A stretch of DNA of 64,000 bases from Firmicutes bacterium HGW-Firmicutes-16 (lineage in GTDB: Bacteria; Bacillota; Clostridia; Oscillospirales; Oscillospiraceae). Under the pieces are notes generated by a model, which saw only the letters and a list, made by a program, of their open reading frames with translations, was not told the DNA's origin and made no database searches. The stretch covers positions 62,001 through 126,000 of the forward strand of contig PGZZ01000001.1 in NCBI GenBank assembly GCA_002841545.1, in the 5' to 3' direction. The translations under genes were made by a program, and so were the position numbers. Numbering within the stretch: position 1 is the first letter of the stretch; every line of letters starts with the position of its first letter. Of this stretch, positions 34,381 through 44,690 are shown piece after piece.

Positions 34381-35322
34381 TCAGCGGAATCTTATTCTTG
34401 GGTCAATATATTTATAGGATATGTCGGCGATATAGTTGACGGAAATAACAGCGATTGAAATTATCATAATGATAGTCTGAACAACAGGGAGATCACGTCC
34501 GATTATCGACGCTAAGAGCAGTCTTCCCATGCCGGGAATCGCGAACACCTGTTCTATTATAATACTTCCCGCGATAATGTCCACCAGTGTAACGGCAAGG
34601 AATGTAATGACCGGAATTATCGCGTTACGCATGACGTGTCTCGAAAGCACCTGCCAGCGGCTGTTACCCCGGCTGTAAGCCGTACGGACATAGTCCTCGC
34701 TCATTTCCTTTACCATGCTGCTCCGCAGGAGCTTTATGACCATTGCGCTCTTAGGCAAAGCTATGGCGAGCGCCGGAAAAACAAGAAAACTCCAGAATTT
34801 CGATGGATCTTCTGCGTACGGGATGAAATCGCCCGGCGTGAACAGCTTGAAGATAAGCCCGAACACATAGGTAAAGATGATACCTATGAAAAAAGCCGGT
34901 ATCGACATTATAATTTGGTTTAAAACCGATATAATCCTATCCGGTATGCTGTGAGCAAAACGTGCAAGTATAACGCCAAGCGGCAGAGAGATTACGAGCA
35001 CCATGATAAAGCTTATCCCGGACAGCGCCGCGGTGATTGCTATTTTTCCGGACAGCAACTCGCTCACAGGGATATTGTAGCTGTATGATGTGCCGTAGTC
35101 GCCCTTTACAAAGCCCACGAGCCATTTGAAATAGCGCAGCACCGCTGGTTCGTTCAAACCGAGCTGTTCGCGGAGCAAAGCTACCTTTTCAGGCGTCGCC
35201 TGCGTTCCCAGCATTCTCGTTGTCGGATCGCCGGGGATTATCTGGAATGCCAGAAACACAAGTACCGAGATACCGAGCAGGGTGATGAGAAAAATGGCCA
35301 CTTTTTTTAGTATGTATTTCAT
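34381..35322 (-). CDS. oppB: Oligopeptide ABC transporter permease B
   Basis: 313-residue permease with six hydrophobic segments. The N-terminal KKVAIFLITLLGISVLVFL helix and IPGDPTTRMLG loop are typical of OppB/DppB. The coupling loop is DYVRTAYSRGNSRWQVLSRHVMRNA. It lies 165 bases downstream of oppA, behind a stem-loop. Confidence 0.88.
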   Translation of the reverse strand: MKYILKKVAIFLITLLGISVLVFLAFQIIPGDPTTRMLGTQATPEKVALLREQLGLNEPAVLRYFKWLVGFVKGDYGTSYSYNIPVSELLSGKIAITAALSGISFIMVLVISLPLGVILARFAHSIPDRIISVLNQIIMSIPAFFIGIIFTYVFGLIFKLFTPGDFIPYAEDPSKFWSFLVFPALAIALPKSAMVIKLLRSSMVKEMSEDYVRTAYSRGNSRWQVLSRHVMRNAIIPVITFLAVTLVDIIAGSIIIEQVFAIPGMGRLLLASIIGRDLPVVQTIIMIISIAVISVNYIADISYKYIDPRIRFR

Positions 35323-35411
35323 TTATTCCCCTCCCTTCGGCAAAATACGCGGAAACCGCCGTGCTTTCGGTCAAAGTAATTCCAATTCGTATCAAAAAGT
35401 GCGCTTTAATG

Positions 35412-35448
35412 CAGGGCGGCCTTTTATCCTTGAATAAAGACCGCCCTG
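35412..35448 (-). terminator. Stem-loop between oppA and oppB
   Basis: CAGGGCGG (35412-35419) and CCGCCCTG (35441-35448) form a stem with further partial pairing inside. On the minus strand no T-run follows. It is more likely an mRNA-stabilising or attenuating structure that lifts oppA over the membrane genes than a full stop. Confidence 0.55.
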
Positions 35449-35487
35449 TGAAGTCAAATTCAGAGTTTGTCTTTTCTCTGAGCTGTG

Positions 35488-37053
35488 TTATTTTGTGAAG
35501 TAGACCTTTGACAAGTCCATGACGTATATGGGATAGAACTCATAGCCCTGTAAACCGTTACCCATTGCGACGAGGTCGCACATATCCTGGATATAAAGGT
35601 TTGCGGCGTCCTCCGTGAGGATGGTTTGAAGCTGCTTATAGAGCTCGACCTGCTTTTCGTCATCGGTGGAGGCTATAGCTTCCTTGAACACCTTGTCGTA
35701 TTCGGGGTCTGAGAAATTTGTAAAGTTTGAGCCGGAGTCGGACGAGAAACGCTCAAGCATCGCGCGCGCCGTCATCATGGAGGCGTCTACGCCGATAACT
35801 GTGCTCTGGTAATCACGGCCTTGATATACCTTACTGAGCCATGTTCCCCAATCGACCAGATCGATGTTCACAGTTACGCCGATTGCCTTGAGCTGCTCGG
35901 CAATAACCTGCGCCGTATCAACATGGGGCTGATAATTTGAGGGAACGGTTATGGACATTTCAAAGCCGTCGGGATAGCCTGCATCTCTAAGAAGCTGTTT
36001 TGCCTTTTCGGTATCGTACGTATAGTAATCGACCAGTTCCGGTTTAAAATATTTCTGAAACGCGGGGTACATGCTGCTGCCGACCAAGGCGCCTCTGCCG
36101 TCAGCCAGATAGTCCATAATTGCCCCACGGTCAATGGCGTAGCTCAGAGCCTGACGAACCTTGACATTGTTGAAGGGTTCCTTGGTGTTATTGATGTAAA
36201 CGGCCTGCACAAGGTTCATTGTGCCTTCCATGATCGTAAAGCCCTCGCCGAGCTCCTTTACCTGCGCGCTCGTGAGGTGTGCGACCAGATCGACTGCGCC
36301 GCTCTTAAGCGACATAACGAGAGTTTCGGCGTTATCTATTATCTTGTAGGTAACTTTATCGACGTTGGCCGGAGTGCCCCAGTAGTCGCTGAAATTTTCG
36401 AGGACAATGTTCTCCTGCGGCGAGCGTGAAATGAACTTAAACGGGCCTGTTCCTACGGTCTCTTTAGTCGGGTCATTCCCATCGGGGATGATTGCGGCTG
36501 TAAAAAGCGCCAAAAACTCTATATTTGGCTCCTTGAGTGTCACGACGACAGTCTTCTCGTCCGGTGCCTCAACTGACTTAACGGCATCGAAGCCGTCTAT
36601 AAGGGTCTCTCCGGTATCAAGACCGGCAGCGCGTTTTATAGAATAGACAACGTCTTTCACGGTAACGACATTGCCGTTATGGAATTTAACGCTGTCACGA
36701 AGTGTAAAAGTAAAGGTGTCTCCTGTGTCGCTTATTTTATAATCGCTCGCGACTGCGGGGATGAGATTTCCTTTGGTGTCGGGCTTAACAAGGCCTTCAT
36801 AAACATTGAAAAGAACTTCTCTGGTTCCTGCTGAGACCATTTTTTGTGGGTCAAGCGTGTCATCAAGATCCTGTGCGATTCCGACTGTGAGTTCTCCGCC
36901 AATAACGGGTTCCGCGGAGACTTGGGGCTGCGTGGTTTCTGCGGTGGACTGCGGTGATGCCTCATTGGTCTTGCCGCCGGAGCAAGCGCTCAGTGCAGCA
37001 GACAGCATGAGGATTGCCAAAGAAAGCGCGAGAATTTTTCTCAAGTGTCTCAT
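35488..37053 (-). CDS. oppA: Oligopeptide ABC transporter substrate-binding lipoprotein
   Basis: 521-residue family 5 solute-binding protein (SBP_bac_5). The signal peptide MRHLRKILALSLAILMLSAALSAC places a lipid Cys at about 24. The core has GELTVGIAQDLDDTLDPQKM, FTFTLRDSVKFHNGNVVTVKDVVYSIKR (about 118-145), FNNVKVRQALSYAIDR and YPDGFEMSITVPS, all standard. First gene of the operon, with AAGGAG before the ATG. Confidence 0.9.
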   Translation of the reverse strand: MRHLRKILALSLAILMLSAALSACSGGKTNEASPQSTAETTQPQVSAEPVIGGELTVGIAQDLDDTLDPQKMVSAGTREVLFNVYEGLVKPDTKGNLIPAVASDYKISDTGDTFTFTLRDSVKFHNGNVVTVKDVVYSIKRAAGLDTGETLIDGFDAVKSVEAPDEKTVVVTLKEPNIEFLALFTAAIIPDGNDPTKETVGTGPFKFISRSPQENIVLENFSDYWGTPANVDKVTYKIIDNAETLVMSLKSGAVDLVAHLTSAQVKELGEGFTIMEGTMNLVQAVYINNTKEPFNNVKVRQALSYAIDRGAIMDYLADGRGALVGSSMYPAFQKYFKPELVDYYTYDTEKAKQLLRDAGYPDGFEMSITVPSNYQPHVDTAQVIAEQLKAIGVTVNIDLVDWGTWLSKVYQGRDYQSTVIGVDASMMTARAMLERFSSDSGSNFTNFSDPEYDKVFKEAIASTDDEKQVELYKQLQTILTEDAANLYIQDMCDLVAMGNGLQGYEFYPIYVMDLSKVYFTK

Positions 37054-37179
37054 TGCTTAGTACTCCTTATTAGTTCATATATTACTTCTTTAACCCAGAC
37101 CTATCAGCGCCTTTTTTCTCCTATAGTTCCCAGGGTCGCGGCAGGAATAGTTAAAGAAATATTTACAATTACTCAAAGC

Positions 37180-37208
37180 AGTATATACAATAATTTGGTC
37201 GATTGCAA
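37180..37208 (-). promoter_or_regulatory. Promoter of the opp operon
   Basis: On the minus strand TTGCAA (37203-37208) and TATACT (37180-37185) have a 17-base spacer. The leader to oppA is about 120 bases, without a recognised riboswitch. Confidence 0.7.
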
Positions 37209-37302
37209 TAGCTTATTGCCCAAATGACAGTGGAAATGACCTATTATAAAGCGATTTGGGGCAATTGTAAATTTCCATGCTTGCTAATTTGTTAAAGCGA
37301 CG

Positions 37303-37350
37303 AAAAAAGCGCATTTATAAAAGCCTAAGGCCTGATAAACGCGCTTTTTT
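37303..37350 (-). terminator. Terminator after rny
   Basis: AAAAAAGCGC and GCGCTTTTTT form the base of a hairpin extended by TTAT/ATAA. The T-run on the minus strand serves rny, which ends at 37379. Confidence 0.85.
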
Positions 37351-37378
37351 TATACATTTTGTTTAAATAAATACTCGG

Positions 37379-38932
37379 TTATTTCGCGTACTCCACTGCT
37401 TTTGTCTCACGGAGTACGTGAACCTTGATCTGTCCCGGATAGGTAAGCTCGCCCTCAATCTTCTTTGCGATCTCGCGTGCAAGAAGGATCATCTCGTCCT
37501 CCGAGACCTCCTCGGGCTTGACCATGATGCGGATTTCGCGCCCCGCCTGAATGGCGTAGCAGCTTTCGACTCCGCTGAAGCTCTTGGAAACCTCCTCGAG
37601 CTTTTCAAGACGCTTGACGTAGTTTTCGATGTTCTCGCGTCGTGCGCCTGGGCGCGCTGCAGAAATCGTGTCCGCCGCCTGAACGATACAAGCAATAACT
37701 GTATGGGGCTCAACGTCCCCGTGGTGAGCCTCAATAGCGTGGATAACTTCCTCGCTCTCCTTGTACTTGCGTGCAAGGTCAACGCCGATTGTGACATGGC
37801 TTCCCTCGACCTCATGGTCGATTGCCTTGCCTATATCGTGGAGAAGTCCCGCTCTTTTTGCAATGGTAACATTTACGCCGAGCTCGGAAGCGATAAGTCC
37901 CGCTATGTGCGAAACTTCGATCGAGTGGCTCAAAACGTTCTGACCGTAGCTCGTGCGGTATTTCATGCGGCCCAGAATCTTGATGATGTCGGGGTGCAAA
38001 CCGTGTACGTTTGTCTCAAATACGGCTCTTTCACCTTCGGCTTTGATGGTAGAGTTAACTTCCTTCTGAGCTTTGGCAACCATTTCCTCGATTCTCGCGG
38101 GATGGATGCGGCCGTCCTGAATGAGCTTTTCAAGCGAAAGACGAGCAACTTCTCGTCTGACGGGGTCGAAGCTCGAAAGCGTAATCGCCTCGGGAGTATC
38201 GTCGATAATAAGATCGACTCCTGTAAGAGTCTCGATAGCGCGGATATTGCGGCCTTCGCGGCCTATGATACGGCCCTTCATTTCGTCGTTGGGGAGAGGT
38301 ACGACAGAAACTGTAACCTCGGAAGCGTGATCTGCAGCACAACGCTGAATTGCAAGAGTAATGATCTCTCTTGCGCGAGCGTCGGCTTCTTCTTTATACT
38401 TTGCTTCGGCCTCCTTGATTTTGAGAGCCATTTCGTGAGTGACCTCTGTTTTGAGGTCCTCGATGATGTGTTGTTTTGCCTCTTCGACTGTATATCCAGA
38501 AATTTTTTCCAGTACATCGAGCTGGCTGCGCTTGAGCAGTGCAATTTCTTCGTGCTGCTCCTCGGCCTGCGCGATTTTTCTGTTCAGCTGTTCCGTTTTG
38601 CTTTCGATGAGGTCTGTTTTCTTGTCAAGAGCTTCTTCTTTTTGCTGGAGTCTGCGCTCCTGCTTTTGCAGTTCAGCCCTGCGTTCTTTTACCTCGCGCT
38701 CAGATTCGACGCGGCTCTTGTGTATTTCTTCCTTTGCCTCTAAAAGAGCCTCTCTCCGCTTGTTCTCTGCGGTCTTGATAGACTCGTTTATAATTCTTTT
38801 GGCTTCTTCCTCAGCGCTCTGTATCTCACGCTCGGAAACGCGTTTGCGATAAAGTACTCCGAGTAAAAAAGCTAGTACAAAAACCAGTATCAATGCAACG
38901 ATGATACCGATAATCCATTCGGTAGAAGGCAT
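37379..38932 (-). CDS. rny: Ribonuclease Y
   Basis: 517-residue membrane-anchored endoribonuclease that starts mRNA decay in Firmicutes. It has an N-terminal membrane helix (about 7-28), a long coiled coil (about 30-200), a KH domain (about 208-270; [21 protein letters not shown]) and an HD domain (about 333-430). The last holds [13 protein letters not shown] and [14 protein letters not shown]. The length is standard. ymdB, its usual partner in other Firmicutes, is 9 kb away in a different operon. Confidence 0.96.
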   Translation of the reverse strand: MPSTEWIIGIIVALILVFVLAFLLGVLYRKRVSEREIQSAEEEAKRIINESIKTAENKRREALLEAKEEIHKSRVESEREVKERRAELQKQERRLQQKEEALDKKTDLIESKTEQLNRKIAQAEEQHEEIALLKRSQLDVLEKISGYTVEEAKQHIIEDLKTEVTHEMALKIKEAEAKYKEEADARAREIITLAIQRCAADHASEVTVSVVPLPNDEMKGRIIGREGRNIRAIETLTGVDLIIDDTPEAITLSSFDPVRREVARLSLEKLIQDGRIHPARIEEMVAKAQKEVNSTIKAEGERAVFETNVHGLHPDIIKILGRMKYRTSYGQNVLSHSIEVSHIAGLIASELGVNVTIAKRAGLLHDIGKAIDHEVEGSHVTIGVDLARKYKESEEVIHAIEAHHGDVEPHTVIACIVQAADTISAARPGARRENIENYVKRLEKLEEVSKSFSGVESCYAIQAGREIRIMVKPEEVSEDEMILLAREIAKKIEGELTYPGQIKVHVLRETKAVEYAK

Positions 38933-38992
38933 AGTAAGTTATACACCTCCTTTTCATTTTATGAATTAGGTGGCAAGCATAACTAAAAATAC

Positions 38993-39022
38993 GGATAAAC
39001 ATTCATTTCAGGTGTTATCCGG
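38993..39022 (-). other. Hairpin in the rny 5' leader
   Basis: CGGATAA and TTATCCG pair with a bulge in the about 130-base leader between the rny promoter and its start. RNase Y leaders can be targets of autoregulation, but nothing here proves it. Confidence 0.35.
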
Positions 39023-39077
39023 TGAATCGTAATGAGAGTTAAAGGACTTCCCCTATCCTAATAAATATCATCAGTTT

Positions 39078-39106
39078 ATTCTAACTTGTAATGAATATTA
39101 TGTCAA
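39078..39106 (-). promoter_or_regulatory. Promoter of rny
   Basis: On the minus strand a consensus TTGACA (39101-39106) and TAGAAT (39078-39083), 17 bases apart. Confidence 0.8.
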
Positions 39107-39182
39107 GCGAAAATATTGTCCCGATGATAATAACAATCTGAATATTGAGTACGTTTCGCATATATTCTACCCATAAAAAAAG

Positions 39183-39213
39183 CGTCCCGTGAATAAAAAT
39201 CATTCACGGGACG
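39183..39213 (-). terminator. Terminator of groES-groEL
   Basis: CGTCCCGTGAAT and ATTCACGGGACG form a 12-bp stem, with a T-run on the minus strand, 24 bases after the groEL stop. Confidence 0.92.
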
Positions 39214-39236
39214 AAATATTTGATTTTTCGGGTGGC

Positions 39237-40880
<1,644 letters not shown>

Positions 40881-40918
40881 TTAATATTAACCTCCAAATG
40901 TTATATAGTGAAGACTGT

Positions 40919-41206
40919 TTAGCCTTCAACGATTGCAACGACGTCGGACTGCTTCAAGATTATGAATTCGTCTTCATCGAACTTTGCTGTCATTCCGGCA
41001 AATCTGTTGGCGATGACTTTGTCGCCGACCTTGAGAAACATTTTAACTTCGGTGTCGTCTGACTGCTTTCCGTCGCCCACAACTATGACTTCGAAAATCG
41101 AGGGCTTCTCTTTTGCGTTGGTCGTGAGGATAATGCCGCTCTTTGTCTTTTCCTCTGCCTCTATTTGCTTCAGTACGACTCTGTCTCCTAAAGGCTTGAT
41201 GTTCAT
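40919..41206 (-). CDS. groES: Co-chaperonin GroES
   Basis: 95-residue co-chaperonin with MNIKPLGDRVVLKQIEAEEKTKSGIIL at the start, a mobile loop and GDKVIANRFAG. First gene of the heat-shock operon; TAGGAGG precedes the ATG, with CIRCE 40 bases further up. Confidence 0.97.
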   Translation of the reverse strand: MNIKPLGDRVVLKQIEAEEKTKSGIILTTNAKEKPSIFEVIVVGDGKQSDDTEVKMFLKVGDKVIANRFAGMTAKFDEDEFIILKQSDVVAIVEG

Positions 41207-41246
41207 TTTTTATATACCTCCTAAATTGTTTGTGAAATTTTGGTCG

Positions 41247-41273
41247 TTAGCACTCGTTGGCTCTGAGTGCTAA
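41247..41273 (-). promoter_or_regulatory. CIRCE operator (HrcA binding site)
   Basis: Perfect consensus TTAGCACTC-N9-GAGTGCTAA between the promoter and groES. HrcA would repress the operon at normal temperature. The hrcA gene is not in the window. Confidence 0.97.
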
Positions 41274-41281
41274 CGACTATT

Positions 41282-41310
41282 ATAATAATCCATGCAGGAA
41301 TATTCTGCAA
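41282..41310 (-). promoter_or_regulatory. Promoter of groES-groEL
   Basis: On the minus strand TTGCAG (41305-41310) and TATTAT (41282-41287), 17 bases apart, so that transcription starts close to or inside CIRCE. A neighbouring TATAAT overlaps the -10. Confidence 0.65.
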
Positions 41311-41455
41311 GCTGTATTTTGACGAAATTATAGCTAAATTCAGCTAATTTTTTCAGCAAAGTGCAACTGTACACGTTTTGCAACTTCAAACATGGATTTT
41401 CTCCGCTTTTCTCCCGATATCAGCCATGGCTGTATAAATATAAATTATAGTTTTT

Positions 41456-42568
41456 TTATTTCAGGTACATATACAGGTCGCACTTTATCATGCCGTTATA
41501 AAGCTTACGCTTTTTGTCGGCATTTTTTCCGAAGGTGCGCTCAAATTCGGTGTGTGACGAGAGCAGATATAGGTTCCAGTTTTCAGCTGCGAAATAAGTC
41601 TTGCCGAAGGCCGAATAAAGCTCCTCCGCCTCGTTCTTTTCCATTATGCGCTCGCCGTAGGGCGGGTTTGTGACGATTACGCCTCTTTCGGTCTTGCGGT
41701 CGAACTTCGTAGCGTCCGCAATTTCAAAGCGGACGATATCGTCTACCTTGGCAAGTACCGCGTTGCTTTTTGCAATCTCCACCGCGTTCGGATCGATATC
41801 CGATGCGAAAATGCGGTAATCTCCCTTATATTCGCGCGTTGGAGCCTCTTCGCGGGCGTCACGCCAGACCTTTCGGTCGATACAGGACCAATCCTCCGCA
41901 GCGAAAGAGCGGTTAAGCCCCGGGGCACGGTTTTTGGCGATTAGCGCCGCCTCAATTGCAAGCGTTCCGCTTCCGCAGAAGGGGTCAGCGAAATCGTCCC
42001 TGCCGCGGTAACGCGAGAGTATGACCATCGCCGCCGCCAGAGTTTCGCTAAGGGGCGCCGCAACATGGGCGGGACGGTAGCCGCGCTTATGCAGCCCGTC
42101 TCCGCTCGTGTCAAGATATATCGTCGCGATATCGTTCATGATTGAAAACTGGATTTGTATTTTTTCGGCGTCCTCGGGAAACCACTCGAGCCCGTACTTC
42201 GTTGAAAGCCTTGTAACCACAGCCTTTTTTATAATGCTCTGGCAGTCTGAAATCGAAAAGAGCTTCGATGAAATACTATGTCCCTTGACAGGGAAGGCGG
42301 CATTCTTCGGTATGAAGTTTTCAAAGGGCAGAGCCTTCACTCCTTCAAAAAGCTGGTCGAAGGTCGTGGCCTCAAAGCTTCCGACTTCGACCAGAAGGCG
42401 TTCGGCACAGCGCAGATTGACGCTTGCCTTGGCAAGGTCAGCCTCTGTGCCGTCAAAGCGGACACGTCCGTTCTCGGCGCGCACATTTTTAAAGTTGAGA
42501 CGGCGCATTTCGTCCGCAACCAGCCCCTCCAGCCCAAAATGGCAGGGCGAGCAGAAAGTCAGCTCCAT
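41456..42568 (-). CDS. THUMP-domain class I SAM-dependent rRNA methyltransferase
   Basis: 370-residue RNA methyltransferase of the RlmL/YpsC group, expected to make m2G in 23S rRNA. An N-terminal THUMP region (about 1-150) precedes the methyltransferase domain with the SAM motif ADPFCGSGTLAIEAALIA (about 193-210), ASDIDPNAVEIAKSNA (about 257-272) and the catalytic TNPPYGERI (about 300-308). The start overlaps the stop of the upstream gene by one base. Confidence 0.9.
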   Translation of the reverse strand: MELTFCSPCHFGLEGLVADEMRRLNFKNVRAENGRVRFDGTEADLAKASVNLRCAERLLVEVGSFEATTFDQLFEGVKALPFENFIPKNAAFPVKGHSISSKLFSISDCQSIIKKAVVTRLSTKYGLEWFPEDAEKIQIQFSIMNDIATIYLDTSGDGLHKRGYRPAHVAAPLSETLAAAMVILSRYRGRDDFADPFCGSGTLAIEAALIAKNRAPGLNRSFAAEDWSCIDRKVWRDAREEAPTREYKGDYRIFASDIDPNAVEIAKSNAVLAKVDDIVRFEIADATKFDRKTERGVIVTNPPYGERIMEKNEAEELYSAFGKTYFAAENWNLYLLSSHTEFERTFGKNADKKRKLYNGMIKCDLYMYLK

Positions 42569-43572
42569 TATTTATCCTCTTGCGTTTCTGTTTTTTCTTC
42601 GGACGGCTCTTCGGAACTGCCGTTATCTTCCGGCTTTTGTTCTTCTTTTATGCATTCCTCGCTGACTTCGGAAATCTTTTCTTCTGTATTATCAGAAGTT
42701 TCGGCGATTACATTCGCGTCATATTCGCTCTCTTTGCTTTCATTGAACTCGACGCCGCCTTCTGCCAATGCTTCTTTCTTCTTTTTCGGATCCAAAAGAT
42801 AGAAACCAGTGGCCATAAGAACTAATTCCACGAGTATATATGAAAGACAAAGTGCTGCGAGTCCGGTGAGGACATAGACGAGCGTCTCGCTCATGGAGTT
42901 CACGGTGTCAACCGTCAAAACAGCGTCTGAGAGATAAGTTGCGGCATCGTTTGTCTCATAAATTACACCTTTTTCCTGCATCCATGCCTTGTTTGCATCA
43001 AACCATTCGTACAGCTTGCCCGAAAGGTCTTCGCTCTGTGTTTCAATCGTACCCTCGACCGTAAGATACTTGTCGAGCGCTGTGAGCTGTCCTTCAAAAA
43101 TCAAAAGCGTGTCTTTTTCAACAGCTTCGGCGGATTCAAGGTAGCGGTCAGTAAAGTGAACGAGCACAAGTTTGTCATAGATGCCGGCGACCATATAATT
43201 CTTTGGCAGACCCTGATCAGAAAGGTCTCCCAATATCATAGCGATATCCTGTTTTACGAAGCTGCCCATTTCCTCATGATGCGCCGTAGCGGTTTCCATT
43301 GGCCCCTTAACGAGGGTGAAGACAGAAAGCTTTGTCATCGCAAGCAAAAGCGCCGCCGCTATGAGTGCGGCTCCAGCTCTTATGAGGGCGTTTACGAGTC
43401 TCTTGTTGCTCTGTTTCGCGGGTGCTTCGCCTTCGGGTTCTCCATAAGCGGTGCTAACATCTGCCGCTATCGGCTGTTCCGGAGCGGAAATCTCTGTCAT
43501 TTTTTCGGCTGATGTATCATTTCCGGTATCAACGGGGTTTTCCTGTTCGGTTTTCTTTGTCTTTTCGTCCAT
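42568..43572 (-). CDS. Hypothetical membrane protein with acidic tail
   Basis: 334-residue protein I cannot assign to a family. A charged N-terminal 60 residues lead to a helix (about 68-88; ALIAAALLLAMTKLSVFTLV), then a largely extracytoplasmic region with a predicted helical section. A second helix lies at about 232-258. A very acidic Glu/Ser/Asp-rich C-terminal tail ends EEPSEEKTETQEDK. The start at 43572 is the first of two possible Met codons with a weak site. It sits between aroC and the methyltransferase in the minus-strand operon. Confidence 0.75.
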   Translation of the reverse strand: MDEKTKKTEQENPVDTGNDTSAEKMTEISAPEQPIAADVSTAYGEPEGEAPAKQSNKRLVNALIRAGAALIAAALLLAMTKLSVFTLVKGPMETATAHHEEMGSFVKQDIAMILGDLSDQGLPKNYMVAGIYDKLVLVHFTDRYLESAEAVEKDTLLIFEGQLTALDKYLTVEGTIETQSEDLSGKLYEWFDANKAWMQEKGVIYETNDAATYLSDAVLTVDTVNSMSETLVYVLTGLAALCLSYILVELVLMATGFYLLDPKKKKEALAEGGVEFNESKESEYDANVIAETSDNTEEKISEVSEECIKEEQKPEDNGSSEEPSEEKTETQEDK

Positions 43573-43660
43573 AACCAAATCTCTTTTCTCACGGCGTCGC
43601 CGCAGTTTTTCTTATGGAGTTCTCCATATGTAAAGTGTCCGATTTCCGAACGCTAAACGC

Positions 43661-44662
43661 TTAGTCACCACAGATAGCGTCCATTATACAGAACGCTACC
43701 ATGCTCTCAACAACGGGCACGGCTCGGGGCACAATGCAGGGGTCGTGCCTTCCCGAAATGCGCATAGTCGTGTTTTCCATCTTTGACAGATCAACTGTCT
43801 TTTGTTCTCTCGTAATAGACGGTGTGGGGCGTAGGGCACAGCGTACAATGACCGGCATTCCGTTTGCAAGCCCTCCGTTTATACCACCGGAATTGTTTGT
43901 TTCTGTAAATATCCTGCCCTTTTCAAGCCTAATAGGATCGTTCGCCTCCGAGCCGCGCATTTTCGCGATTTCAAAGCCCGCTCCGAATTCGACACCCTTG
44001 GTTCCGGGTATGGCGTAGAGGGCGGCTGCAATCCTGCTCTCCAGCCCGCTGAACAAGAGTCCGCCCAGACCCGCTGGCAGCCCCGTTGCGGTGCATTCGA
44101 TAACCCCGCCAACACTGTCTCCGCTCGCGCGCGCATCAAGAATTTCCTTTCGCATCGCAAAGTCGAAATCCGGCTGCGTAATCTCTACCGAACCGATTCG
44201 GATAATCTTCGCCTCGGTGAAAATGTCCCTCCGTTCGAGCGCCTGTTTGAATATGGCGCCCGCGAGAACCATTGCTGCGGTCAGTCTGCCGCTGAAGGGT
44301 CCGCCGCCTCTGTAGTCAGCAAAGCCCCTGTATTTTATCTGCGCTGTCAGGTCAGCGTGACCCGGGCGCGGCTTCTCGGGACGATATTCCGAGGACCTCG
44401 CGTCGGTATTTTTTATCATCGCGCAGATGGGGGCGCCGGTACTGTGTCCGTCCAAGAGTCCCGATATAAATATCGGCTCATCAGGTTCAATTCTCGCTGT
44501 GCTAAGTTCGGACATCCCCGGCGCTCTTCGTTTCAGCTCTTCCTTGACAATATCAAGGTCAATTCTTTCGCCGGCAGGAAAACCGTCCAGCACCATGCCG
44601 ACCGCCTCACCATGCGATTCGCCGAATATCGTCAGCTTCAAGTTTTCTCCAAAGGTGTTCAT
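43661..44662 (-). CDS. aroC: Chorismate synthase
   Basis: 333-residue FMN-dependent enzyme that makes chorismate from EPSP, the last shikimate step. The signature FGESHGEAVGMVLDGFPAG (about 13-31) is present, with YRGFADYRGGGPFSGRLTAAMVLAG (about 109-133) and GRHDPCIVPRAVPVVESM near the end. It is slightly shorter than the usual 350-390 residues. The other shikimate genes are not in the window. Confidence 0.94.
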   Translation of the reverse strand: MNTFGENLKLTIFGESHGEAVGMVLDGFPAGERIDLDIVKEELKRRAPGMSELSTARIEPDEPIFISGLLDGHSTGAPICAMIKNTDARSSEYRPEKPRPGHADLTAQIKYRGFADYRGGGPFSGRLTAAMVLAGAIFKQALERRDIFTEAKIIRIGSVEITQPDFDFAMRKEILDARASGDSVGGVIECTATGLPAGLGGLLFSGLESRIAAALYAIPGTKGVEFGAGFEIAKMRGSEANDPIRLEKGRIFTETNNSGGINGGLANGMPVIVRCALRPTPSITREQKTVDLSKMENTTMRISGRHDPCIVPRAVPVVESMVAFCIMDAICGD

Positions 44663-44690
44663 TCGTCTTCCTTCTGCTGTTTACAACTTT

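Noticed and set aside
37418-38743. 441-codon plus-strand open frame opposite rny
   Set aside because: Long but Cys/Phe/Leu-rich and lacking a ribosome binding site. It is the complement of the rny coiled-coil and HD codons, a common artefact of Glu/Lys/Arg-rich genes.
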